Shown here piece after piece: positions 39,548-47,448 of a stretch of 58,754 nt of DNA. Below the pieces are notes generated by a model. It was not told the origin of the DNA. It did not search any database and was given only the letters and a program-made list of their open reading frames with translations. Position 1 is the first letter of the stretch, and each line of letters begins with the position of its first letter. The translations under genes were made by a program, and so were the position numbers. This stretch comes from Massilia cavernae (GTDB lineage: Bacteria > Pseudomonadota > Gammaproteobacteria > Burkholderiales > Burkholderiaceae_D): positions 1-58,754 of the forward strand of contig NZ_QYUP01000117.1 in assembly GCF_003590855.1 (NCBI RefSeq), given 5' to 3'.

Positions 39548-41656
39548 TTGGCAGGATCTCGCGATACACCGCCTGGCCGCATCCGCGGCGCGCTACTGGC
39601 TTCGCTGTGCCTGGTGTCCTCGTTCGCCTTCGCCCAGCATCCGGAGCTTGACCGCCGCCTCGCCGAGATCCGCGCCGTCGTCCGCTTCGTCCCCGAAAAA
39701 GCCATCCTCCAGCTGGTTCAGCTCGAACCGCAGGCGCGCGCCGCACCGCCGCGCACCAAGGGTGAGTTCCTCTACCTGCTGGCGGTATCGCGCCGCATTC
39801 TGGGCCAGAAGGCCGACTCCGGCCGGTTGGCCGAAGAACTGCTGGCGCTCGGGCGCCAGCACCAGGACAAGGTCCTGATCGCCAAGGGCCTGCTGGCGAA
39901 GGCCTATTACGAATTCGCGGTCAACAAGCTGGCCGAGTCGCACCGGCTGGCGTGGGAAGCCGAGCGCATCGCGAACACCACCGACAACATGGCGCTGCGG
40001 GTGCAGGCCACCATCACCTCCGGACACTCGTACAGCGAGGAAGGCAACCTGCCCGCGGCGCTGAAGAAACTGCAGGAAGCCGTGGCGCTGGCGCGCGCCT
40101 ACGGCAAGCCGACCCAAATGGTCATGGCGCTCAACGCGCTGGCCATCCATTACGGCCGGCTGAAGGAATTCGACAAGGGCTTCGAAACGCTGGACGAGGC
40201 GTTCACCGTGGCCGCGTCGATCAACTCGCCGGGCCGGATGGCGATGCTGAAGAACGCCGAGTACGGGCTGTCGGTGGAATCCGGCCAGTACGACCGCGGC
40301 CTGAAGGCACTGCTCGAAGCGCATGCGCTGGAACGCAGCATCGGCGCCGAATCGATGATCGTCGGCTCGCTGGTCGACCTGTCGGACAGCTACCTAAAAA
40401 AAGGCGACTACGCGAGCACCGCGAGCTACGCGCTGCAGGCGATTGCGGCGGCGCGGCGGCTTCACGACGCCGGCAACGAAGCGACCGCGCGCGTCAACCT
40501 GGGCCAGGCCTACCTCGGACGCGGCAAGCTGGCCGAGGGCAAACGCGAATTCGAAGCCGGCCTTGCGGTATACGAGCAGTCGGGCGACAAGCCGGAACTG
40601 CAGGCGGTGCTGGCCGAATATGGCGAAGCGCTGGAACGCGCGGGCGACTTGGCCGGCGCGGTCAAGGCCTACCACCGCGAGCGCGCGCTGTCGGACGAAC
40701 TGTTCGAGAAGCGGCGCCAGAAGGCGATGCTCGAACTGCAGGAAAAATACGACGCTGAGACGAAGCAGCGCCAGATCGAACTGCTGCGACGCGACAATCA
40801 GGTCAAGTCGACCGAAATCGACAACCGCAGGCTGCAGCAGCGCGTGTGGTGGCTGCTGATGCTGGTGTTCGCGATGGGTTCGATGATCGTCTACGCGCTA
40901 TATCGCAAGGTGCGCGAGGCGAATGCGCAGCTGGAGGTAAAGAACCTCGAACTGAAGCAGCAGAGTTCGCGCGACCCGCTGACCGGCTTGTACAACCGCC
41001 GCCACTTCCAGGAATTCATGCGCGGCCACCTGCAGATCGAGCAGCGCGGCGCCGGCACCTCGGGCGAGGAAATCGTCGGCGCGCTGTTCCTGCTCGACGT
41101 CGACCACTTCAAGCACGTCAACGACGGCCACGGCCATGCGGCCGGCGACGCGGTGCTGAAGATGATTTCGGATAATTTGAGGGAGATCCTGCGCGAGACG
41201 GACATGATCGTGCGCTGGGGCGGCGAAGAATTCCTCGCCTTCCTGCCTGCGATCCCGCGCAGCGGCATCGACGACATCGCGCGCCGCCTGCTGGAGGGCA
41301 TTTCGGAGCAGCGGATCGACTACCAGGGCGCCAGGCTGTCGGTCAGCGTATCGGTAGGCTACGCGCCCTTCCCGCTCATACCCGCACGCGACCCACTTCC
41401 TTGGGAACGGGCGGTCAACCTGGTCGACATGGCGCTGTACCTGGCCAAGGCTCACGGCCGCAACCGCGCCTACGGCGTGCACGGCTTCGCCAACTTCGAG
41501 CAGACCTCGATGGAAGCGATCGAACAGGACCTCGAACGGACCTGGCGCGGCGGCTTCGTCGACATGAAGGTCGTGCTGGGCGACGACACGCATGCGCGAC
41601 CGGCGAAGTGGCAGCACGAAGCGGCGGACGCGCGCGCCGCGGAAGCGGCAAGTTAG
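39548..41656 (+). CDS. Membrane diguanylate cyclase with periplasmic TPR domain
   Basis: 702 residues, TTG start nine bases after GAGGGGA. A signal peptide or first helix (to about 30, AFA-QH) leads to a TPR-like helical repeat domain (about 40-390), a coiled stretch, one membrane helix (about 434-453), and a GGDEF domain. The active loop is GGEEF at 558-562, and RETD at 549-552 is the inhibitory c-di-GMP site, so it is likely active and feedback-controlled. It makes c-di-GMP from GTP at the inner membrane in response to something sensed by the TPR part. It is divergent from the ABC remnants. Confidence 0.92.
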   Translation: MAGSRDTPPGRIRGALLASLCLVSSFAFAQHPELDRRLAEIRAVVRFVPEKAILQLVQLEPQARAAPPRTKGEFLYLLAVSRRILGQKADSGRLAEELLALGRQHQDKVLIAKGLLAKAYYEFAVNKLAESHRLAWEAERIANTTDNMALRVQATITSGHSYSEEGNLPAALKKLQEAVALARAYGKPTQMVMALNALAIHYGRLKEFDKGFETLDEAFTVAASINSPGRMAMLKNAEYGLSVESGQYDRGLKALLEAHALERSIGAESMIVGSLVDLSDSYLKKGDYASTASYALQAIAAARRLHDAGNEATARVNLGQAYLGRGKLAEGKREFEAGLAVYEQSGDKPELQAVLAEYGEALERAGDLAGAVKAYHRERALSDELFEKRRQKAMLELQEKYDAETKQRQIELLRRDNQVKSTEIDNRRLQQRVWWLLMLVFAMGSMIVYALYRKVREANAQLEVKNLELKQQSSRDPLTGLYNRRHFQEFMRGHLQIEQRGAGTSGEEIVGALFLLDVDHFKHVNDGHGHAAGDAVLKMISDNLREILRETDMIVRWGGEEFLAFLPAIPRSGIDDIARRLLEGISEQRIDYQGARLSVSVSVGYAPFPLIPARDPLPWERAVNLVDMALYLAKAHGRNRAYGVHGFANFEQTSMEAIEQDLERTWRGGFVDMKVVLGDDTHARPAKWQHEAADARAAEAAS

Positions 41657-41988
41657 TCGGGACGCGCCGCGTCCTGGATCTTCTCGCCCGCGCGTTCGAC
41701 CTTCTTGCCCACCTTGTTGGTAGTTTCGTCCAGTCCGCGGCTGGCGTCGCGGGTAGCGTCCTCGATCTTGTCGCCGGTGGCACGGGCGGCATCGGCTACC
41801 TCCTGGCCTGCCTTGTCGGCCTTTTCCAGGTTCTCCTCCAGCTTGCGCGCGACCTTGTCGCTGGCCTCGTCGATGGCGGCGCCGGCCTTCTGCGCCGGTC
41901 CCATTTCTTCATCGCGGCGGTTGCAGGCCGCCACGCTGGCAATTAGCGCCGCGACCAGCAAGGCCCTGGCGGCAAGGGTGGTATTCAT
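41653..41988 (-). CDS. Small predicted lipoprotein, helical
   Basis: 111 residues. The start at 41,988 is the second of two adjacent ATGs, six bases after GGAG. The signal peptide ends in the lipobox VAAC-N, so the mature protein is lipid-anchored. The remainder is a charged, lysine/glutamate/alanine-rich amphipathic helix with repeated motifs (DEASDKVARKLEE, DKAGQEVADAARATGDKIEDATRDA) like LEA-type or CsbD/YtxH-like stress proteins. The function is unknown; desiccation or envelope stress is a guess from composition. Convergent with, and overlapping by four bases, the diguanylate cyclase gene. Confidence 0.72.
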   Translation of the reverse strand: MNTTLAARALLVAALIASVAACNRRDEEMGPAQKAGAAIDEASDKVARKLEENLEKADKAGQEVADAARATGDKIEDATRDASRGLDETTNKVGKKVERAGEKIQDAARPD

Positions 41989-42481
41989 CATCTGCTCCAT
42001 CTAATCTATTGCCCTTTAGCATACACCTGAACTCAAAATGGCGTCGTCCGCCTGATGTTGTAGCTGGATCGGGGACGGACCGGGTCACGTTGACCCCGAT
42101 CTTTGCTAAAGAGAGCTTTGGAAAGCAGTTAGCGGAGGATTTGCTGGGTGCGGGGGATTCGCGCAGGAAGGTGCGGCGGTCGCGCTCGATGCTGGCAAGG
42201 ATATCGGCGCGGTTGCGCGAACAGACGCGCGTGTTCTCCAGCCATTTGCGCACGCTGAGGTCGACTTCAAGGTTCAGCTTTTCCGCGTCCGGCGAGGCGT
42301 GCCCGTTCACCAGGTGGCTGGCATAGCAGCGGTGCCACACCTTGATCTTCTTCTGCACACGCCGCACACTTTCGTTGGAGATCGAACGTTCGGGCAGTTC
42401 GGGCGGCACGCAGTCGAAGCTGGATGCCGCCGCGGACGCCATGCTTGCCGCCATCAGTACCGGAACAAGAATTTTGAACAT
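41909..42481 (-). CDS. Exported hypothetical protein with altered C-terminus
   Basis: From MFKILVPVLMAASM (42,481) a signal peptide (cleavage near ASA-AA) is followed by a cysteine-containing helical domain (FDCVPPELPERSISNESVRRVQKKIKVWHRCYASHLVNGH, CSRNRADILASIERDRRTFLRE). After about residue 125 the frame runs through the repeat-like sequence at 42,067-42,101 and into the next gene's start region, overlapping it by 80 bases. That tail (IGVNVTRSVPDPATTSG) is probably not native: insertion of the repeat seems to have removed the original stop. The family is not recognised. Confidence 0.55.
   Translation of the reverse strand: MFKILVPVLMAASMASAAASSFDCVPPELPERSISNESVRRVQKKIKVWHRCYASHLVNGHASPDAEKLNLEVDLSVRKWLENTRVCSRNRADILASIERDRRTFLRESPAPSKSSANCFPKLSLAKIGVNVTRSVPDPATTSGGRRHFEFRCMLKGNRLDGADDEYHPCRQGLAGRGANCQRGGLQPPR
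42067..42101. repeat. Hairpin related to the GGGGTCAGACC repeat family
   Basis: GATCGGGG at 42,067-42,074 and CCCCGATC at 42,094-42,101 enclose GGGTCACGTTGACCC-like sequence. The ends ATCGGGG/CCCCGAT and the GGGTCA/TGACCC halves recall the cores at 62-188 and 16,974-17,075. It is a single degenerate hairpin, not a tandem array. Confidence 0.55.
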
Positions 42482-42547
42482 ACTCGAAAGCTCTCCGTTT
42501 GCGAGCCATAATAGTAGATCAAGTGGCAATATTTTCAAAATTATTTT

Positions 42548-43342
42548 TTAATCAACACCCGACCAGCAGCTGTTGCCGATCCACGTCCCGCCCTTCGCCA
42601 TGCAGTCGCTGCGCTCCTTGTCGACTTGGGCGGCCTCGGCCTTCTGGCGATCACGTGCCGCCGCGATCTCGGCGTCGACGCGCCGGGTTTCGCCGTCCTC
42701 TCCCCACTTGCGCACGAAGGATTGCAGGCGCTCCCGCGCCCACGCGATGCTGTCCTTGCCGAGCGCGCTGCCTACGGCGTCGACCGTGGTGCGCCATGCC
42801 TTGGCACGCTGCTCCTTGCGTTCGCATTCGACCGAGGATTCGTTGAGCGACTGCTGCAAACGCTGCAGCTGTTCGGCCGTGGCGCCGCCGCCGCGCAGCG
42901 CAATCAGCTCGCCCTGGGCTTCGCCCAGCTTGCATTCCGCGCCAAGCGCAATCGCGCGGTCGACGCGCGCTTCGATCTTCCTGGGCCGGTCAAGGAACCA
43001 CGCGCCGAACACGATCGCCAGCAGCCCAAGCCACCAGCGCAGCCTGACCGGACGCCTGGCCGGTCTTGCAGACCCGCCGGCAGGCGGTGCGGAACGGCCC
43101 GGCGGCGCTGCAGCCGCGGCCTGCGGTGGCACGGCCTGGCTGGATGCCGCCATGTGCGGCGCCGCAGGCGCCGTTTGCACCGGCTTTGGCGCATGCCCCG
43201 GACGGGTATGTCCCGGACGGGCATGTCCCGGATTATCGACGCCCGCGTGCTGCCCGGTGCCGCACCAGGGACAGAAATTCACCGGGTGCGGGAAGGTACG
43301 CGCGCAGGCGGCATGGATGCATCGGTACTGTTGCTCTTGCAC
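42548..43342 (-). CDS. Zinc-ribbon, single-pass membrane, coiled-coil protein (last gene of tubulin-like operon)
   Basis: 264 residues. An N-terminal zinc ribbon has C8, C13, C24 and C27 (the last pair as CPWCG). Next is a flexible linker with three PGHxR-type repeats (41-52) and an Ala/Pro-rich stretch. One membrane helix (about 102-117) follows the basic RPARRPVRLRWW, predicting ribbon inside and C-terminus outside. The outer part is a charged coiled coil with four cysteines (ECK, VECE, SDC, NSC) that could form disulfides. It starts 11 bases after the tubulin-like gene's stop. Not recognised as a named family. Confidence 0.8.
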   Translation of the reverse strand: MQEQQYRCIHAACARTFPHPVNFCPWCGTGQHAGVDNPGHARPGHTRPGHAPKPVQTAPAAPHMAASSQAVPPQAAAAAPPGRSAPPAGGSARPARRPVRLRWWLGLLAIVFGAWFLDRPRKIEARVDRAIALGAECKLGEAQGELIALRGGGATAEQLQRLQQSLNESSVECERKEQRAKAWRTTVDAVGSALGKDSIAWARERLQSFVRKWGEDGETRRVDAEIAAARDRQKAEAAQVDKERSDCMAKGGTWIGNSCWSGVD

Positions 43343-43353
43343 GTGTTGGGGCC

Positions 43354-46300
43354 TCAGTCCGGATCGGGTATGTCGTCGTCAGGGTCGGGGATCACGCTGC
43401 CGAACAGCGCCGCCAGCTCGGGCACCTGGCCGGCGGTCTTCCACTTGTCGGCCTTTGGATTCCACGCCATGTTCCACACTTTCGTGGAGTCGCCCACCTC
43501 GCCGCGCGCGATGCGCTGTCCGATCTCGCCCGGCGTAAACGGCCCGGCCTGCGCACCATTCAGGAACAGCTTGAAGCGCGTCCCGGATTGCGCAGTCGCG
43601 CCGCCCTCGGCCTCGCGTGCCAGCGCCTTTGCAGCGGCCGCCTCGCTGGCCAGGTAATCGGCGCGCATGACGCGCTTGTCGACCGGACGCTCGACCTCCC
43701 ACGAGTAGGCGTCGGCGTGCGATCCCGCCACCTGTTCGGTCCATCCGGCGATGCTGGCCGATGCAGCGTCGACATGATCGGCAGCCAGCGCCGGGTCCAG
43801 CGCACGCGCGCGCTTGAACCATTCTTCGTACAGCCGGCGCGCGGTGATGGTCGGCAGCGAGGGCGCCGGCAGCTGGGCGCCGGTCTCGTCGACTTCCAGC
43901 CGCGGCTCGTACACGCGCTGCTGGTAGTGGCGCATCAGCGCCGCAAGCAGCAGCAGCTGGTGCGGCCCCATGCGCGACAGCCGCTGGCGCACCGCGTCGA
44001 TGACCTGTTCGCGGTAGTAGGCCGGCAGCCCGTTGGAGCGCACCGCGAATTCATTCCCGATCTGCAGCCATTCGCCCGATCCCGGCTCGACCTCGAACAG
44101 GTATTGCCCGCGCGGCTGGAACGAGGCTTCGCGGTCGCCCAGGTCGGGCTTGCGCCGGATGACGCCAAGCGCGTTGGCCTGCATGAACCACTCGTAGTCG
44201 TCGGCCAGCCGGTTCAGTTCATCCATCGACGGCGAAATCGGATGCCTGAAGCGGGTGGAGTCGAAATGCAGGTGGGTCGGTATCTTCGGATTCTCGATCT
44301 GATACGAAGTACGCCAGGTCGGCAGCCCGCGCAGCACCGTCATCGGGTAGCCGGACAGCTCGATGTAGCAGACCGCCTTGCCCCCGATGCCGGTATTGAC
44401 CACCGAGACCAGGTCGCCGTGGAAGAAGCCGGACGGCACCGCCGCCTTGATCTCCGCTTCCATGCGCCGCCATGCGTTGACGTCGCCCACGCCGATGAAG
44501 CACTTGAACTGGTCGGCGCGCGGCGTGAACTCGGCCGAGAAACGCGCGCTAATCCACGGCATCGCGCTGCGAATCCATTCGCTGAAGATGCGGTGGCGCT
44601 CCTGCGGCGACATGGCGGACAGGCGTTCGAGCAGCGGATCGCCCGGCGCCGCTTCACCCACCTGTTCGCGCGAGAGCTGGGTCTGGGCGCGCCGGAACAG
44701 CTTGAGCAGCAGGCTGGAACGCAGCTTGTCGTCGTGCAGCTGCGGGAACAGGCGCGCCGAGCCGCCGAGTTCGAGCAGCACTTCCTCGCTCCATGCGCTG
44801 GCGTCGCCGGACAGCGCGACCGGGTCGGGATGCAGGTCGCCGGCAAGCTTGATGCAGGTGGCATGTTCGTGCTGGGCGTCGGCGCGCAGCTGCTCGATGC
44901 GGCGGTCGACCGCGCCCAGCATGGCCTGCACGGCGCGCCGCCCTTCCTGGAATTCGCCGGCGATGCCGCTCCACTCGGCCTGCCCGCGTTCGTCGGTGGC
45001 CTGCGGATCGCCCAGCCAGGCCGACATATTGCGCATGACTTCAGTCGACTGCTCGCTGGCCGTCGCCAGCAAGTGGAAGCGCAGGTAGTCGGCGATGTCG
45101 CGCTTGAGGTGGCCCATCACTTCGCGCGCCTGCGCCTCCTTGCCGATCAGCCGCGACGCAGCCTGCGACAGGTTGCCCAGCGATTCCTCGACCTGGCGCG
45201 TGCGCAGCGCGTCGCGCACCTCGCGGTAGCGGCGCGCATTGCGCTCGGCGTTGACCAGGTCGCGCTGCAGCAGCCTCGCCTTGACCTGTTCCAGCAGCGA
45301 CAGCACGAATTCCAGCCCGCCCTGCCTGCGGTCGTCCAGCAGCGCGTACAACTGGCCGCGCGCGCGGTCCTTCAGGCGTGACGTAAGCTCCAGCGTGTGG
45401 CGCTTGATGCGGTCTTCGCTGGTCTCGGCGGTCGCGCCGGCTTCGCGGATCGCGTCGCGCTCCAGGTTCGGCAGCAGCTCGGCCACCTTTTCGCGCCATA
45501 CCTTGATCTCGTACGACGCCATGATGCGGTCGATCTCGAGCTGGACCTTGCTTTCCACCCGCTCCAGCAGCGAGCGCTGGTCCTTGCCCGTCAACAGCTC
45601 GCTGGTAAGCGCGTACTCCTGGAACGGCGTGACGTCCACCGTGCCCTTCTTAAAGTCGGGGAACTCGGTGAAGGCGCGCTCGCCCATGGCCAGCTGGTCG
45701 CGCATGAAGGTGTCGCGTTCCTGGTCGCCGGCGCGGCGCGCTGCGGCCCCGTCGCGGCCCGCCAGCCCGAAGAAGGCCTTGACCATCAATCCCGCCAGCT
45801 CGTACGCGCGGATATCGTCGCGCAGGCTTTGCTGGGTGTCGAGCACCGACTGGCCGAAGGCCGAGTACACCTTGGAATACGACAGCCGCATGTCGCCGAA
45901 GCGCTGCTCCGGCACGCGCGGGTTGTACGGCCCCAGCTTGTGCTGCTGCTGGTTGACCGCCACAGAGCGCTTGCGGTTGGCGAAATCGGCCGAGGCGAAG
46001 TCCTCGAACAGCGTGTCGGCCACCATCTGGTAGATGTCCTTGATGTCGCCGGTGGCCTTGTTTGCCATGTTGGCGGTGTCGACAAAATAGACGTCATCGA
46101 ACGGCGCGCCCTTGCCCACCAGGCTGTCGGGATCGGCCCAGCGCACCTGCGCATTCATGTCGCGCATCGCGGTTTCCAGCTCCATCAGGGTGGCGTAGGC
46201 ATTGGCCTCGGTGCGCTCCTTGTTGGCCTTGGCGAAGCCGGACGGCAGGAACATCACCAGGTCGACCTGGCTGTCCGACACTTCCTGGCGCGCGATGGCC

Positions 46301-46959
46301 TTGGCGATCCAGCCCAGGTCGAGCGCGGTGCCGGCGCCAGTGCCGCCGGCGCAGGATCCGATGACGACGATGCGGAATTTTGACGTGTCGACCTGGAGGC
46401 CGAGGCGCTGGTAGTTTTCCTTGCGCTCGTTGCCCGCGTTACTGCTCAGGAAATTGAGCGCGCCCTTGATGCGGCCGCGCAGCTTGGCGTATTTGTCGAA
46501 CAGGTAAAGCCGCGCCACCGCGCGGATCTGGCCTGCGCCCTTGGACGGGTCGATGCCGAGCGAGCGCAGTTTCTTCGGACGCAGCGGCATCCAGCTTTCG
46601 ATCAGCGGAAAGCGCGCCAGGCTGTCGTCCGACTCGTGGTATTGCGGCAGGTCGATCGGTTCGACCAGGCGTTCCTCGTCGGTGAGCTTGACCAGTTCGT
46701 ACCACGGGTCGGTGCGCTGGGACTTGCCTTCGTCAATGACGGCGCTGCTATCGAGGTCGAAGTGCAGGAAGCGCGCCACCGGAAACTGGCTGATCGACTC
46801 GACCCGCGTGGGGTCCTGCTTGCTCCACACTGCGGAGAGGATGCGGCGCCGTATGCGCAGCATCACTTCCATGCCGGTGCCGCCCGCGCCGATGAAGAGT
46901 GTCGGCCGCAGGTCGACCTTCAGCTCGGCCTTCTTGTCAGTGCTTGGAAAATCTGCCAT
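43354..46959 (-). CDS. Large tubulin/FtsZ-like protein with C-terminal GYF-like domain
   Basis: 1201 residues; start chosen at MADFPSTDKK (46,959). The N-terminal GTPase-like domain has FIGAGGTGMEVM (22-33), equivalent to the first glycine loop, and GSCAGGTGAG (201-210), matching the tubulin/FtsZ signature GGGTGSG. Then come some 800 helical, often coiled residues of no known fold. Near 1124-1186 is a GYF_2-like domain (FLNGAQAGPFTPGEIGQRIARGEV, WNMAWNPKADKWKTAGQVPEL). An acidic tail PDPDDDIPDPD ends it, recalling FtsZ tails that bind partners. It resembles the FtsZl-type families proposed for membrane remodelling. Nucleotide-driven polymerisation is inference. Confidence 0.82.
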   Translation of the reverse strand: MADFPSTDKKAELKVDLRPTLFIGAGGTGMEVMLRIRRRILSAVWSKQDPTRVESISQFPVARFLHFDLDSSAVIDEGKSQRTDPWYELVKLTDEERLVEPIDLPQYHESDDSLARFPLIESWMPLRPKKLRSLGIDPSKGAGQIRAVARLYLFDKYAKLRGRIKGALNFLSSNAGNERKENYQRLGLQVDTSKFRIVVIGSCAGGTGAGTALDLGWIAKAIARQEVSDSQVDLVMFLPSGFAKANKERTEANAYATLMELETAMRDMNAQVRWADPDSLVGKGAPFDDVYFVDTANMANKATGDIKDIYQMVADTLFEDFASADFANRKRSVAVNQQQHKLGPYNPRVPEQRFGDMRLSYSKVYSAFGQSVLDTQQSLRDDIRAYELAGLMVKAFFGLAGRDGAAARRAGDQERDTFMRDQLAMGERAFTEFPDFKKGTVDVTPFQEYALTSELLTGKDQRSLLERVESKVQLEIDRIMASYEIKVWREKVAELLPNLERDAIREAGATAETSEDRIKRHTLELTSRLKDRARGQLYALLDDRRQGGLEFVLSLLEQVKARLLQRDLVNAERNARRYREVRDALRTRQVEESLGNLSQAASRLIGKEAQAREVMGHLKRDIADYLRFHLLATASEQSTEVMRNMSAWLGDPQATDERGQAEWSGIAGEFQEGRRAVQAMLGAVDRRIEQLRADAQHEHATCIKLAGDLHPDPVALSGDASAWSEEVLLELGGSARLFPQLHDDKLRSSLLLKLFRRAQTQLSREQVGEAAPGDPLLERLSAMSPQERHRIFSEWIRSAMPWISARFSAEFTPRADQFKCFIGVGDVNAWRRMEAEIKAAVPSGFFHGDLVSVVNTGIGGKAVCYIELSGYPMTVLRGLPTWRTSYQIENPKIPTHLHFDSTRFRHPISPSMDELNRLADDYEWFMQANALGVIRRKPDLGDREASFQPRGQYLFEVEPGSGEWLQIGNEFAVRSNGLPAYYREQVIDAVRQRLSRMGPHQLLLLAALMRHYQQRVYEPRLEVDETGAQLPAPSLPTITARRLYEEWFKRARALDPALAADHVDAASASIAGWTEQVAGSHADAYSWEVERPVDKRVMRADYLASEAAAAKALAREAEGGATAQSGTRFKLFLNGAQAGPFTPGEIGQRIARGEVGDSTKVWNMAWNPKADKWKTAGQVPELAALFGSVIPDPDDDIPDPD

Positions 46960-46981
46960 GTCGGTTCTTTCAGTGTCAGGT

Positions 46982-47434
46982 TCAGCGGCGGCCAACGAAG
47001 ACCGCGGCGACCAGTGCGATCAGCCCGACCGCGACCAGGGGAGCGGTGACCGCGAAGGTGAGGAATTTGCTGGCGTTGATGATGGCGAGGACCGCGGCTG
47101 CGCTCAGGAAGCCCAGTCCGACGAACATCAGCCAGCCCGCGCTGCAGGCAGACGACGGCGCTACCCTGCGCACCACCAGATGGTGCACGTAGGCGTTACG
47201 GGCGAAGAAGTACACTACCAGCAGCACCAGGAACACCGCAGCGCCGATCGCCAGGTCGCGCGTCGAGGTGTCGGTGACGGGCGCGCCCGCCACCGGCTGC
47301 ACTTCGATTTGCGCGTTGGCGGCGTCGCCGGGCGGTGGCGTCTTTGTCAGCGATTCGGGCTGGCCGGCTTCCTCGCCGGGCAGCTTGAAGCCGGGATCGG
47401 CGCTCGGCGTACCCCGGTTCTCGTTCTTCTGCAT
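46982..47434 (-). CDS. Small membrane protein of tubulin-like operon (three helices)
   Basis: 150 residues. ATG at 47,434 has AGAGGA five bases upstream; a TTG overlapping the previous stop is the alternative start (six residues longer). The first 60 residues are polar and proline-rich (FKLPGEEAGQPESLTKTPPPG). Three membrane segments follow: around AIGAAVFLVLLVVYFFA, WLMFVGLGFLSAAAVLAII and FAVTAPLVAVGLIALVAAVFV, with a short basic end RR. It sits 22 bases before the tubulin-like gene and 14 bases after the vWA-like gene. It could anchor the tubulin-like protein to the membrane. Confidence 0.78.
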   Translation of the reverse strand: MQKNENRGTPSADPGFKLPGEEAGQPESLTKTPPPGDAANAQIEVQPVAGAPVTDTSTRDLAIGAAVFLVLLVVYFFARNAYVHHLVVRRVAPSSACSAGWLMFVGLGFLSAAAVLAIINASKFLTFAVTAPLVAVGLIALVAAVFVGRR

Positions 47435-47448
47435 ATGATCCTCTTGGG

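Noticed and set aside
43066..45381. 771-codon plus-strand open frame opposite the tubulin-like gene
   Set aside because: Antisense to a gene with the tubulin signature; composition typical of GC-driven open frames.
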